This document shows, one piece after another, positions 16,276 through 25,935 of a stretch of 64,000 nucleotides of DNA. The position numbers and the translations under genes are program-made. Origin of the DNA: Flavobacteriaceae bacterium (lineage in GTDB: Bacteria; Bacteroidota; Bacteroidia; Flavobacteriales; Flavobacteriaceae); the NCBI GenBank assembly GCA_013001285.1, contig JABDMU010000075.1, positions 1 through 64,000 of the forward strand, given 5' to 3'. The notes below the pieces were generated by a model. That model was not told the DNA's origin. It made no database searches and saw only the letters and a program-made list of their open reading frames with translations. Each line of letters begins with the position of its first letter. Position 1 is the first letter of the stretch.

Positions 16276-17597
16276 TGATAAAAAAACTGTGTTTAGTTTT
16301 TGTAGTGCTTTCTGCGTTAAACGTATATAGCCAAGAAGGGACAACCTCGCCATATTCATTTTATGGTATTGGAAGTTTGAAATTCAAAGGAACTGCCGAA
16401 AATAGAAGTATGGCAGGATTAAGTATTTACGCTGATAGTATTCATGTGAACTTAAAAAATCCCGCCACTTTTGCTGGAAATAATGTGAAAATTTCACCTT
16501 TTAATAATGAAAGCAGACCAGTAAAATTTACAGTCGGCGGTACACATTCAAGCACTAAATTAAAAACGAACGACGCTTCAGATAAGGCGAGTTCTACTAC
16601 GTTCAATTATTTGGCAATTTCTGTGCCAATGGGGAAAGCGGGCTTTACATTTGGCTTATTACCATATACGTCTGTAGGCTATCGTCTTGATGCAAAAGAA
16701 ATGCTCATGGATTCATTGGTCACTAAAAATAGATATCGAGGAGAAGGCGGCGTAAATAGAGCGTTCCTTGGTTTGGGATATCAACTTACCAAAGACCTTA
16801 GTATTGGTGCAGATGCGAGTTATAATTTTGGGAATATTCAAAATACAACTATTGAATTTCTTTATGACGATGAAGGTGAGCCGTTGCAATATCAAAGTAG
16901 AGAACAGAACAGATCAGATCTTAGTGGAATAAATTTTAATTTAGGGATTTACTATACACCAATGATCAATGAGAAATTAAAATTGTTTTCTGGGTTAACC
17001 TATTCCCCAAGTAGTGATCTGAAATCTCAAAATGAAAGAGTTTTTGCTACCATAGTTATCAATCCAAACACCGGACAAGAATTTGAAATTAATGAAATTG
17101 ATGCTGATCTTGAATCCGTGGGACTTGATAGAACCACGCTTAACTTGCCTTCAAAATTTAGTTTTGGCGTAGGAATTGGTAGAGAAAGAAGGTGGTTTTT
17201 GGGCGCTGAATACACATCGTTGAAAACTAGTGAGTTTTCTAATAGGATTTTTGACATAGAAAATGCTACCTTTGAGGATGCCTCAACATTTGCCTTCGGA
17301 GGTTTTTATATTCCTCAATACACATCTTTCAACAAGTATTGGAAACGAGTGGTTTACAGAGCTGGAGTTAGATTTGAGAATACAGGATTGAAGATAAATA
17401 ACGAATCTATTAATGAGTTTGGCATATCTTTTGGAGTAGGACTACCAGTTGGACGCATGTTTTCTAATGCTAACTTAGGGTTTGAAGTAGGTCAAAGAGG
17501 AACTACGAATCAAAATTTAGTACAAGAAAATTTTATAAATTTCCAACTCAGTCTGTCACTAAACGATAGATGGTTTGTAAAACGAAAATTTAACTAA
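16275..17597 (+). CDS. Outer-membrane beta-barrel protein (OmpP1/FadL-like)
   Basis: A 440-residue protein with a signal peptide (MIKKLCLVFVVLSALNVYSQ). The mature N-terminus TTSPYSFYGIGSLKFKG, the asparagine-poor hatch-like NPATFAG segment, and alternating beta strands to a terminal aromatic strand (FQLSLSLNDRWFVKRKF) fit the FadL/OmpP1-type or a related Bacteroidota barrel family. It may carry hydrophobic substrates or be structural. It is coupled to coaX by a TAATG overlap and lies 18 nt before a TPR gene; the same neighbours suggest envelope biogenesis. Confidence 0.8.
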   Translation: MIKKLCLVFVVLSALNVYSQEGTTSPYSFYGIGSLKFKGTAENRSMAGLSIYADSIHVNLKNPATFAGNNVKISPFNNESRPVKFTVGGTHSSTKLKTNDASDKASSTTFNYLAISVPMGKAGFTFGLLPYTSVGYRLDAKEMLMDSLVTKNRYRGEGGVNRAFLGLGYQLTKDLSIGADASYNFGNIQNTTIEFLYDDEGEPLQYQSREQNRSDLSGINFNLGIYYTPMINEKLKLFSGLTYSPSSDLKSQNERVFATIVINPNTGQEFEINEIDADLESVGLDRTTLNLPSKFSFGVGIGRERRWFLGAEYTSLKTSEFSNRIFDIENATFEDASTFAFGGFYIPQYTSFNKYWKRVVYRAGVRFENTGLKINNESINEFGISFGVGLPVGRMFSNANLGFEVGQRGTTNQNLVQENFINFQLSLSLNDRWFVKRKFN

Positions 17598-17615
17598 CAC
17601 ATTAAAACTTGAATT

Positions 17616-18998
17616 ATGAAGACGAAGATTACATTATTGATTGCAGTGGTTTGTTTAGCATTCAATTTTGGTGCTGCTCAAAGTAATGAGGAAGATATGA
17701 ATACGCTTTCCATATTTGTGGAGTATGCTAAAGCAAAAAATTATGATGCAGCATATCAACCATGGATGGAACTTAGACAAAGAAACCCTAGGTTTAATCG
17801 AGCCATTTATGTTTATGGTGAAGATATTCTCGAGGATAAAATTGAAAAGTCTCAAGGCTCTGAGAAAGTGACTTATCTGAATGACCTTGTAAAATTATGG
17901 GAAGAACGAGGCACTTATTTTGCAAATAAAACACCTAAAGGTGAATATATGGCCAAAGCGTGTCAATTAATGTATGATAATCGTAGTGCCTTAAAGAAAA
18001 CAGATGCCCAGTTGTATCAATGTTTTGATGAAGCCTACAAGGCAGATAAAAGTACTTTTACAAACCCAAAGAGTTTATATACTTATTTCTCATTAATGGT
18101 AGATCTTTATGACGCTGGTCAACAACCTGCTCAAGCCCTTTTCGATAAATATGATGATGTTTTTGAAAAAATTGAAGACGAGGTAAGTAACTATTCCGAC
18201 AACTTAAATAAGCTTGTGGCTAAAGAAGACGGCGGAACAGCATTAACAAGAAAAGAAAAGAGTTATAAAAAATACTATGAGAGTTACTTGAGTGCATATG
18301 ATCAAATCTCTGGAAGTATAGATAGTAAATTAGGTGAACGTGCAAACTGCGCCACTTTAATTCCATTATATAATAAAGACTTTGATCAAAATAATCAAAA
18401 TGCTGTTTGGTTGCAGAGAGCTGCTGGAAGAATGTCGGCCAAAGAATGCACAGATGATCCTTTATTTTTCAAATTGGTAAATGCATATCACAATTTAAGC
18501 CCTTCTGCAAACTCAGCTTATTATTTGGGGATTTTAAAAGATAAGGAAGGGAATTCAAGCGAAGCATTGAAATTTTATGAGCAAGCTTTAGGATTAGAAA
18601 CGGATAATTTCAAAAAATCAAAATTGTATGAGCGAATTGGCGATAAATTAAAAAATAAAGGAAGCTACGGAAAAGCAAGAAATTATTATTCACAAGCGCT
18701 TAATTTAAATCCATCTAATGGAAGACCTCACTTAAAGATTGCAGCTATGTATAACAGTAGTGCAAATAACTGCGGAACAGATAACTTTAGCAAGAGAGCT
18801 GTATTCTGGTTAGCTGCTCAAGAAGCGGCAAAAGCAGGACGAGTTGATCCAAATTTAAAAAGTGCAGCTGCTCAAACAGCAACAAGTTACAATGCTAAAG
18901 CACCCCAGAGATCCGAAATATTTTCAGGAGGTAGAGCTGGTGAAACCATAAGGGTTGGTTGCTGGATACAACGAAGTGTAAAAGTGCCTAATCTATAA
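17616..18998 (+). CDS. Exported TPR-repeat protein
   Basis: A 460-residue protein with a signal peptide (cut near NFGAAQ). The middle (about 60-260) is helical, and three clear TPR units lie near 295-380 (SAYYLGILKDKEGNSSEALKF, then YERIGDKLKNKGSYGKARNY and LKIAAMYNSSANNCGTDNFS). The last 25 residues are a basic, conserved-looking tail with GETIRVGCWIQRSVKV. It is probably a periplasmic scaffold working with its neighbours, the barrel protein and LptC. No catalytic site. Its stop overlaps the lptC start (TAATG). Confidence 0.8.
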   Translation: MKTKITLLIAVVCLAFNFGAAQSNEEDMNTLSIFVEYAKAKNYDAAYQPWMELRQRNPRFNRAIYVYGEDILEDKIEKSQGSEKVTYLNDLVKLWEERGTYFANKTPKGEYMAKACQLMYDNRSALKKTDAQLYQCFDEAYKADKSTFTNPKSLYTYFSLMVDLYDAGQQPAQALFDKYDDVFEKIEDEVSNYSDNLNKLVAKEDGGTALTRKEKSYKKYYESYLSAYDQISGSIDSKLGERANCATLIPLYNKDFDQNNQNAVWLQRAAGRMSAKECTDDPLFFKLVNAYHNLSPSANSAYYLGILKDKEGNSSEALKFYEQALGLETDNFKKSKLYERIGDKLKNKGSYGKARNYYSQALNLNPSNGRPHLKIAAMYNSSANNCGTDNFSKRAVFWLAAQEAAKAGRVDPNLKSAAAQTATSYNAKAPQRSEIFSGGRAGETIRVGCWIQRSVKVPNL

Positions 18999-19552
18999 TG
19001 ATTAGACTTAGATACAATATATTACTAAACCTAGTCACAGTTTTTACTGTGACTTTGTTTTTTTCATGTAAAAACAACTTTAAGGAGGTTCAGAATATTG
19101 GAATTTTAAGTAGTGAACCGCTAACGATAGCAGAAAATATTGTTACAAAATATACCGATTCAGCAAAATTGAAATCGGTTCTGGTTAGTTCAAAAATGCT
19201 CGATTTTTCAAATCGTGAGTTTGCTTTTTATGAATTTCCGGAAGGTGTTGATCTTACGCTTTATGATAAGGATAACAATAAAAGTAATGTCATTGCTGAT
19301 TATGCGATTGTTTATGACGAAACCGACCTTATAGATCTTCGCGGGAATGTGGTCTTACACACGCATCAAAAAGACACCTTGTTTGCAGAACAACTCTTTT
19401 ATGATCAAAAAAGACAATGGTTGTTTACCAACAAACCAGTGAAATTTAGAACCAATAATGAAATAATTGACGGTAACGGATTTGATTCAAATATGAATTT
19501 CTCAAATGCTTATGTTCTTGAAGTCCATGGGAAAATTTACATAGAAGAATAA
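18998..19552 (+). CDS. lptC: LPS export ABC transporter periplasmic protein LptC
   Basis: A 184-residue protein with an N-terminal lipoprotein-like signal (TLFFSCKNNF) instead of the simple TM anchor of Escherichia coli LptC, a common Bacteroidota form. The beta-jellyroll core is recognisable from VLVSSKMLDF ... YEFPEGVDLTLYDKDNNKSNVIADYAIVYDETDLIDLRGNVVLHT, the usual LptC pattern. It would take LPS from the LptB2FG extractor and pass it to LptA. Linked by a TAATG overlap to the TPR gene. Confidence 0.88.
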   Translation: MIRLRYNILLNLVTVFTVTLFFSCKNNFKEVQNIGILSSEPLTIAENIVTKYTDSAKLKSVLVSSKMLDFSNREFAFYEFPEGVDLTLYDKDNNKSNVIADYAIVYDETDLIDLRGNVVLHTHQKDTLFAEQLFYDQKRQWLFTNKPVKFRTNNEIIDGNGFDSNMNFSNAYVLEVHGKIYIEE

Positions 19553-19597
19553 TCACTATATTTACTTAACATCTAAAATGCTAAAAACCAAAAATTA

Positions 19598-19789
19598 ATG
19601 AAGCTCCTTAAGGTTTTACAATACGCATATCTTTTCTTTCTAGTCTTATTTATTTACGATGCATTCACTAGTTGGAATACAGATCGCAACCGTGCATATA
19701 TGTCTTTGTTCTTTGCAGCACTGGCATTATTCATGTTTTTTTTCAGGAAAAAGTTTAGAAAACGATTTGAAGATCGCGACAAATTATAA
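19598..19789 (+). CDS. Small membrane protein, function unknown
   Basis: A 63-residue protein with two membrane segments (about 6-22 and 34-50) joined by a short loop FTSWNTDRNRAYM, and a highly basic tail FRKKFRKRFEDRDKL that should face the cytoplasm. It lies between lptC (45 nt) and the CNNM/CBS gene (2 nt), so it is surely co-transcribed with them. No domain is recognised. Confidence 0.72.
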   Translation: MKLLKVLQYAYLFFLVLFIYDAFTSWNTDRNRAYMSLFFAALALFMFFFRKKFRKRFEDRDKL

Positions 19790-19791
19790 GC

Positions 19792-21081
19792 ATGAAGGCT
19801 GAATTCATTATCATTATTTTTAGTTTATTGTTTTCGGCGTTTTTTTCCGGCATGGAGATCGCCTATGTGTCTTCTAATAAAATTCACATTGAAATAGAAA
19901 AAAAGCAGGAAGGGTTTTTAGCTAAAATACTCACTAGACTGACCGCCAAACCATCCAAATTCATTGCCACCATGCTCATCGGTAATAATATTGCCTTGGT
20001 GATCTATGGCTTTTTCATGGGCGATGCTTTGGTCGCTTGGTTTCAAACCATGTTACCTTCATCGAGTGAATTGGTGAACTACCTTTTTACTGATTTAAGT
20101 TTGCTTACACAAACAATCATCTCCACATTGATCATTTTATTGACAGCCGAATTTTTACCGAAAGTATTTTTCCAAATATATTCAAATACATTATTAAAGT
20201 TATTGGCATTTCCTGCCTATGTGTTTTTTATCATTTTTTCTTGGATATCAGATGTTGTGATTTGGATCTCAGATTTTGTTCTTAAAAAGTTCTTTAAAAC
20301 AGATGGCGATGTCACCCAACTTGAATTCACAAAGGTCGAATTAGGTAATTATATCAGTGAACAAATGGAAGCTGTTCAAGAAGATGATGAGGTTGATAGT
20401 GAAATTCAAATCTTTCAAAATGCCCTAGAATTCTCTGATGTGAAATCGAGAGAGGTCATGGTGCCAAGAACCGAATTGATCGCTGTTGAAATTCATGATT
20501 CTATAAAAAACTTGAATGAGCTTTTTACATCCACTGGCTGTTCAAAAATCTTAGTTTATCGAGAAACGATTGACGATATTTTAGGATACGTGCATGCCTT
20601 CGATCTTTTTAAAAAGCCTAAAACAATACATTCTGTGATCATGCCTGTTGAATATGTTCCTGAAACCATGTTGGTTAATGATGTTCTTAATTTGCTTATC
20701 AAAAAACGAAAGAGTATTTCAGTAGTCTTAGATGAATATGGAGGTACATCAGGTATCATGACCGTTGAAGATATTGTTGAAGAATTATTTGGTGAAATTG
20801 AAGATGAGCATGATAGCATAGAACTCATTGAAGAAAAATTAAGCGATACCTCCTTTGAATTTTCAGCAAGATTAGAAGTCGACTACCTTAACGAAACCTA
20901 TAAGCTTAATCTTCCAGAGAATGAGAATTATGAAACTTTAGGTGGCTTGATCGTCAATAGTACCGAGGAAATTCCACAGCAAAACGAAAAGGTCAAGATC
21001 GATAATTTTTTGTTTACCATTTTGGAAGTCTCTAATACCAAAATTGATCTGGTATCCCTTGAAATCAAGGTTGACAACTAA
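19792..21081 (+). CDS. CNNM/CBS-domain hemolysin-family membrane protein (CorC/GldE-like)
   Basis: A 429-residue inner-membrane protein. The CNNM (DUF21) domain with four hydrophobic segments covers about 1-185 and includes FFSGMEIAYVSSNK. A CBS pair follows at about 205-330 (VMVPRTELIAV ... KSISVVLDEYGGTSGIMTVEDIVEELFGEIEDEHD), then a CorC/HlyC transporter-associated domain at about 345-425. The family covers magnesium or cobalt efflux and, in flavobacteria, GldE of the gliding apparatus. A gldD gene would be expected beside gldE and is not here, so general ion transport is preferred. Confidence 0.88.
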   Translation: MKAEFIIIIFSLLFSAFFSGMEIAYVSSNKIHIEIEKKQEGFLAKILTRLTAKPSKFIATMLIGNNIALVIYGFFMGDALVAWFQTMLPSSSELVNYLFTDLSLLTQTIISTLIILLTAEFLPKVFFQIYSNTLLKLLAFPAYVFFIIFSWISDVVIWISDFVLKKFFKTDGDVTQLEFTKVELGNYISEQMEAVQEDDEVDSEIQIFQNALEFSDVKSREVMVPRTELIAVEIHDSIKNLNELFTSTGCSKILVYRETIDDILGYVHAFDLFKKPKTIHSVIMPVEYVPETMLVNDVLNLLIKKRKSISVVLDEYGGTSGIMTVEDIVEELFGEIEDEHDSIELIEEKLSDTSFEFSARLEVDYLNETYKLNLPENENYETLGGLIVNSTEEIPQQNEKVKIDNFLFTILEVSNTKIDLVSLEIKVDN

Positions 21082-21180
21082 AAAACTCATAAAACTCAAT
21101 TTAATCCGTTGTTCTGCTTTTATGTTTTCATATAAAATGGTATTTTCGCACACTGTATTTTGTAAAAAAATAAACTTGAA

Positions 21181-23286
21181 ATGGCAATTTTAAATAAAAT
21201 AAGACAACGTTCACTTGTTTTGATCTTGGTTATAGCAATGGCATTATTCTCATTTGTCCTCGCTGACCTGTTCAAAGGTGGAGGAGGAGATGGTAAATCT
21301 GAAACTATTGTTGCAACTATAAATGGTGTTGATATCAAGCGTGATGATTTCATGCAAAAAGTTGAAAACATGCAACGTCAATTAGGACCTCAGGTTTCTA
21401 GTACTCAGGCAATGAATAGAGTTTGGGATCAAGAACTTCGTAAAGCAGTTATGGACGCCCAATATGAAAAAATAGGCATTTCTGTAGAACGCGAACAAAT
21501 GCGTGAATTGATCAAGCAAAATTTATCAAATTTTGAAGAATTTAAAAATGAAGCAGGGCTGTTCGATGAGAATAAACTTAATGAATTCATCGCTAATTTA
21601 AAGGCGATAGCTCCTGATCCAGCATTTTTAGGGTCCTCGCCAATTACTTATGATTCATGGACAACTTTTGAAAACGATATTGCGGCAGGTGGTAAATACA
21701 ATACCTATTTCAATATGGTGAAGGCTGGAGTAACAAGTACTTTGGCTGAAGGTCAAATGGAATACAAACTGGAAAACGACAAAGTTGACATCAAGTATGT
21801 TCAAATTCCTTATGCATCTATTCCAGATAGCTTGATTACTGTAACAAAATCTGATATTGCAGAATATGTAAATCGTAATTTAAGCAAGTACCAAGTTGAA
21901 GCATCACGTGATATTCAATATGTCGAATTTAAAGAAGAGCCCTCACCAGAAGATGGAGACGAAGTTAAAAGTAAGTTGGTCGAACTAGCTCAGAACCCAT
22001 TCTTCTCAGATATGGATGAGGTAGCTGATTTTGTGAACACTAATTCTGATATAAAATTCAATGATAATTTCTTATTTAAAGATAAATTGCCAGTAACGAT
22101 AGTAGATAGCCTCTTTCCAAAGGCTGTTGGAGAATCTTATGGTCCGTATAGACAAGATGATCTTTACGTGATCTCAAAGATCGTCGCTGAAAAACAAATG
22201 CCAGACTCGGTTAAGGTAAGACACATTCTTATTCCATTTGCAGGTGGTACTCGAGCAGCTGCAACTGTGACTAAAACTCCAGAGGAAGCCAAGAAGACAG
22301 CAGATAGCATTTTAAGAATTATCAAAAGCAGACGTGCAAAGTTTGTTGACTTGTTGGATCTATCCTCTGATAAAGTAAGTAATGAAAAGAATGGTGAGAT
22401 CGAATTCGATTATAATGCCGGTATGGCTCCAGAATTTAAAAATTTCTCTTTCGAAAATAAAAAAGGAGATATAGATGTTGTAAAAACTGATTTTGGATAT
22501 CATGTCATCGAGATCATGGAACAAAAGAATAGACAACGTGCTATAAAAATTGCCAATTTAGCTTTAGAAATAGAACCGTCTGAAGCTACTGTGGATCGCG
22601 TATTCAATGAAACGTCTAAATTCGAGATCGCAGTTGCAGATCGCGATTTCCAAGAAGTGGCAAAAGAAAATAACTACACCGTAAAGCCGGTAAGTAACAT
22701 TAAGGCTCTGGAAGAAAATATCCCAGGTCTAGGTCCACAACGCGCCATTGTAAGATGGGCATTTGAAGATGATACTGAGGTTGGTGATATAAGACGCTTT
22801 AATTTAGCTTCTGGTGGTTATGCCGTTGTTGTTGTATCAGAGATCAATAAAAAAGGTGTAATGAGTAACGAAAATGCCTCTATTACAGCTTTACCAGAAT
22901 TAAAAAAGGAAAAGAAGGCAGCACTTATTCGATCACGCATTTCAGCATCAACATTAGAAGAAATTGCTGCGAATCAAGGTCAGACAGTGAAAACAGCGGT
23001 AGGATTGACTATGAAAAACCCTACGTTATCTGGTGCAGGTCAAGAACCTAAGGTTGTTGGTGCCGCATTTGGTATTGCTGAAGGTACCACGTCGAAACCA
23101 ATAGATGGAAATAATGGTGTTTATATCATTCAAACTACCAAAGTGACTCCTGCTCCCGAATTGCCAAGTTATCAAGCCAATGCTTCACGATTGGCCTTAG
23201 CTAAGGCTAATGCTGCTGGAACATCATTATATAATGCTTTGAAAGAAGCAGCCGAAATAGAAGATAATAGAAAAGCGTTTTACTAA
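21181..23286 (+). CDS. Peptidylprolyl isomerase, SurA/PpiD type
   Basis: A 701-residue folding factor anchored by one N-terminal TM helix (about 12-30, LVLILVIAMALFSFVLADLF), with the rest periplasmic. A SurA_N-like chaperone region runs from about 40 to 200. The parvulin domain is near 340-450: DSVKVRHILIPF, then a degenerate central part and TDFGYHVIEIMEQ. A second, weaker parvulin-like region follows. The layout is that of PpiD, which helps outer-membrane proteins leave the translocon. It ends the coaX cluster; the 99-nt gap before it may hold its own promoter. Confidence 0.9.
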   Translation: MAILNKIRQRSLVLILVIAMALFSFVLADLFKGGGGDGKSETIVATINGVDIKRDDFMQKVENMQRQLGPQVSSTQAMNRVWDQELRKAVMDAQYEKIGISVEREQMRELIKQNLSNFEEFKNEAGLFDENKLNEFIANLKAIAPDPAFLGSSPITYDSWTTFENDIAAGGKYNTYFNMVKAGVTSTLAEGQMEYKLENDKVDIKYVQIPYASIPDSLITVTKSDIAEYVNRNLSKYQVEASRDIQYVEFKEEPSPEDGDEVKSKLVELAQNPFFSDMDEVADFVNTNSDIKFNDNFLFKDKLPVTIVDSLFPKAVGESYGPYRQDDLYVISKIVAEKQMPDSVKVRHILIPFAGGTRAAATVTKTPEEAKKTADSILRIIKSRRAKFVDLLDLSSDKVSNEKNGEIEFDYNAGMAPEFKNFSFENKKGDIDVVKTDFGYHVIEIMEQKNRQRAIKIANLALEIEPSEATVDRVFNETSKFEIAVADRDFQEVAKENNYTVKPVSNIKALEENIPGLGPQRAIVRWAFEDDTEVGDIRRFNLASGGYAVVVVSEINKKGVMSNENASITALPELKKEKKAALIRSRISASTLEEIAANQGQTVKTAVGLTMKNPTLSGAGQEPKVVGAAFGIAEGTTSKPIDGNNGVYIIQTTKVTPAPELPSYQANASRLALAKANAAGTSLYNALKEAAEIEDNRKAFY

Positions 23287-23305
23287 AAAACGTATGATAT
23301 AAAAT

Positions 23306-23335
23306 AAAAAGCTTCACACATGTGAAGCTTTTTTT
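23306..23335. terminator. Bidirectional intrinsic terminator
   Basis: Stem AAAAAGCTTCACA/TGTGAAGCTTTTT at 23306-23333. It separates the isomerase gene from the convergent GHMP kinase, whose stop codon touches the T-run. Confidence 0.9.
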
Positions 23336-24239
23336 ATAGGATCATATCACTATATGGTAGAATAACATCGAAGCCTTTGCTTCTGAAATAAGACCTAGGG
23401 TCATCAATAGATGCTGCCAGAATAAAATCCCCACCCCAAGCACCTAAGCTCTTAATAGAACCCTTAAAATCGCTAAAGTGAAGTGCTTTTATCGGACTTA
23501 TATTTAGTATCGAACTTAATAGTTTTTCATGAGCATCAATCAATGTCATAAAGCTTGAAAGATCTTTACAATCAATCCACTTATTAGTAATAACATTGAC
23601 TTCGGAAATTTGTTTTTGGTCAACTTGAAGTGTTTTATATTGGGAAATGGCATCTTGACTATTTTGTTTCTTATTTAAATACACAAAATAGAGATGCTCT
23701 TTAAAAATTGGATCAAAAGCTGTTGCACTAACAGTATGAGAAGACCCTTCCCTTTGATACACTAAAGGACCATCTTGATTTGCACAGGCAATATCATAAC
23801 CACTGCCGCCAAAAGTTAGTTCAAGTAGTTTATAAGGATTGACCTTTGCCCAAGCTGCAATATTATTAATTAGTGTAGATGATGAACCCAGCCCCCATGC
23901 TCTGGGGAATTCTAAAAGTGCCCTTGCATCACAGCCTTTCGCTATTCCTGCAAATTCAGGATTTAGTGAGTTTACGGCATTTAAAATTTGAACGAACCGC
24001 TCTAAAACGAGATCGTTTTTTACATCAGATTTAAATGCTCCATCTTCAATTTGAATTTCTGTCCTGAACCAAACCAAATTTTGATCATCAATGCTGGTCC
24101 AGTGTAATCCGTTGTGGTCATTAGATGCTATTTCTAATGATTGACCGCGTTTAGTAGGTACCGCAAGTGCCATTGCACCGTCAAGTACCACATATTCTCC
24201 AGTCAGGAGTAATTTGCCATGGCTGTAAAATTTTTGCAT
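23334..24239 (-). CDS. GYDIA-family GHMP kinase
   Basis: A 301-residue kinase of the GHMP superfamily named after its GYDIA motif (GGSGYDIACANQDGPLVY near residue 145). The ATP-binding motif PRAWGLGSSSTL is near 115 and the N-terminal GKLLLTGEYVVLDGAMALAVP matches mevalonate and phosphomevalonate kinases. It lies 3 nt after the HMG-CoA reductase gene on the same transcript, so a kinase step of the mevalonate route to isoprenoids is the likely role. Whether it acts on mevalonate or phosphomevalonate is undecided. Confidence 0.9.
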   Translation of the reverse strand: MQKFYSHGKLLLTGEYVVLDGAMALAVPTKRGQSLEIASNDHNGLHWTSIDDQNLVWFRTEIQIEDGAFKSDVKNDLVLERFVQILNAVNSLNPEFAGIAKGCDARALLEFPRAWGLGSSSTLINNIAAWAKVNPYKLLELTFGGSGYDIACANQDGPLVYQREGSSHTVSATAFDPIFKEHLYFVYLNKKQNSQDAISQYKTLQVDQKQISEVNVITNKWIDCKDLSSFMTLIDAHEKLLSSILNISPIKALHFSDFKGSIKSLGAWGGDFILAASIDDPRSYFRSKGFDVILPYSDMIL

Positions 24240-24242
24240 GGT

Positions 24243-25541
24243 CTAACTTCTAATGTTTTCAAGAGCTTCAACAACAGAATTGTGTGTGACTACATTGGTT
24301 TTGAAATGGCTAACCATTGCTTTTTTTTCAGAATCTGATGCTTCGAGCTCATTTAATATGTTCATCAAATGCATTTTCATATGACCTTGTTGAATGCCGG
24401 TTGTAATGAGAGAACTAATGGCAGCAAAATTTTGGGCCAGTCCAGCCACAGCCGTAATTTTCATTAATTCTACTGCCGTTGGATTCCCAAGCATTTGAAG
24501 GGCTATTTTTGCCAGTGGATGTAATCTCGTTAATCCTCCAACAGTTCCTAATGCTAGGGGTATTTCAATCCAAAATTTAAAAATGCCATCTTCTACCGTG
24601 GCATGTGTCAAACTTGAATAGCGACCGTTTCTGGCAGCGTAGGCATGTGCTCCAGCCTCAATGGCTCTAAAATCATTACCCGTAGCCAATACAACCGCAT
24701 CAATACCATTCATGATGCCTTTATTGTGAGTGACGGCTCGATAAGGTTCTATTTCAGCAATCTCAATGGCCCGAATGAATTTTTCGGCGAAAAGCTGAGG
24801 AGATAAACTCTCACCAACTTTTAATTCCTGAATCGGACAACTTACTTCTGCACGAACCAAACAATCAGGAACATAATTAGAAAGTATACTCATTATGATC
24901 TCAACAGAACCTAAGGATGGATCAACCTCACGTTTAAAGGTCTTTGCAAATTGCTCAAGACAAGAATTGATAAAATTCGCTCCCATTGCATCCTTAGTTT
25001 TAAAACTCGCATGTAATTGGAAATAATTAGGAATGCTATCGGATTTATCTATGAGATCTATAGCAACGATTCCACCACCTCTGGCTTCCATATTTTGTGT
25101 GATGGATCTTGCTTCTGAGATCAAATTGCCCTTGATACTCTCAAATTTTGAGTTTAATTTTTCGACATCGCCATCAAATGTAAAATGAACTTGACCAGTC
25201 TTTACCGTTGCAATCACTTCGGCCTTAAAGCCGCCACGTTTCAACCAAAATTTGGCCGCCTTACTTGCTGCTGCAATTACAGAACTTTCTTCAATGGCCA
25301 TGGGAATAACGAAGAGTTCACCATCGATTAAAAAATTAGGAGCAATTCCAAAAGGAAGGTAAAAATTAGTGATCGTATTTTCAATGAATTCATCATGCAA
25401 TTGCTGTAAGCGTTCATTCGAATTCCAATATTGTTTAATGATGTTTTCTGCCACATCACTATTTTCAAAATAGGTCTTAATGATCCACTCGATTTTTTGG
25501 TTTTTTGAGAGTTTGGAAAATCCGGAAATAGACTTCGACAT
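24243..25541 (-). CDS. mvaA: Hydroxymethylglutaryl-CoA reductase, class II
   Basis: A 432-residue cytoplasmic enzyme that reduces HMG-CoA to mevalonate, or runs in reverse. Class II motifs: EESSVIAAASKAAKFW with the catalytic Glu near residue 83, ARGGGIVAIDL, DAMGANFINSCLEQ for dinucleotide binding, THNKGIMNGIDAVVLATGNDFRAIEAGAHAYAA split over about 265-295, and the catalytic His in the C-terminal GHMKMHL region. With a mevalonate-type GHMP kinase next door it is probably biosynthetic despite the usual degradative label. I use ATG 25541; the TTG just before it is an unlikely start. Confidence 0.94.
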   Translation of the reverse strand: MSKSISGFSKLSKNQKIEWIIKTYFENSDVAENIIKQYWNSNERLQQLHDEFIENTITNFYLPFGIAPNFLIDGELFVIPMAIEESSVIAAASKAAKFWLKRGGFKAEVIATVKTGQVHFTFDGDVEKLNSKFESIKGNLISEARSITQNMEARGGGIVAIDLIDKSDSIPNYFQLHASFKTKDAMGANFINSCLEQFAKTFKREVDPSLGSVEIIMSILSNYVPDCLVRAEVSCPIQELKVGESLSPQLFAEKFIRAIEIAEIEPYRAVTHNKGIMNGIDAVVLATGNDFRAIEAGAHAYAARNGRYSSLTHATVEDGIFKFWIEIPLALGTVGGLTRLHPLAKIALQMLGNPTAVELMKITAVAGLAQNFAAISSLITTGIQQGHMKMHLMNILNELEASDSEKKAMVSHFKTNVVTHNSVVEALENIRS

Positions 25542-25562
25542 CAATTATTCGTTTTAAGATTA

Positions 25563-25570
25563 CAAAGATA
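25563..25570 (-). promoter_or_regulatory. -7 box, TATCTTTG, of the mevalonate pair
   Basis: A perfect TAnnTTTG element on the minus strand, 21 nt upstream of the HMG-CoA reductase ATG. No -33 element stands out. Confidence 0.55.
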
Positions 25571-25690
25571 CTATTCTGGTATAAATATTGTGCGTATTGC
25601 AACCATATTGCTGATTTAACTGTTAATAATAACGGTTTTTTGCATTATTTTTAGTAAACTTGACAACATTTTGAATAAAAATTATACGAA

Positions 25691-25935
25691 ATGCCAAGAC
25701 TGAATATTGTAGCAATACTCTTCTTTATATGATGCGGATAATTGATGCATTAATCCAAACTAATAATCAGTTTGATCCAGGTATCCTTCCTGATCGAAGT
25801 CATAGTATTTATGTTATAAATACGCTCCTTAATCGCCATTTAAAAATGACCAACTTCATCAATGATAGATTAGGCGATGATATTAAATCACCCCAAACTC
25901 AAAAGAACGAATTGAAAGAACAAAAGATAAACTAA
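25691..25935 (+). pseudogene. Remnant of an S9-family (DPP IV-like) peptidase gene
   Basis: ATG 25691 opens a signal-peptide-like stretch, MPRLNIVAILFFI, that hits TGA at 25730. From 25729, in another frame, 68 residues match the extreme C-terminus of dipeptidyl peptidase IV-like S9 enzymes: ALIQTNNQFDPGILPDRSHSIY, then NTLLNRHLKMTNFINDRLG. In intact enzymes this reads roughly ALIKANKQFD...YPDxNHSIxGGNTRxHLYxKMTxFI, and the His is catalytic. The glycines after the His are lost, as are the Ser and Asp and some 600 residues between. I read this as an internal deletion that joined the two ends of the gene. Two peptide importers follow. Confidence 0.72.

Noticed and set aside
25729-25935. A genuine 68-residue gene
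   Set aside because: It aligns in mind with only the last part of S9 peptidases, has lost conserved glycines and starts within another signal-peptide-like frame. A gene remnant explains it better.
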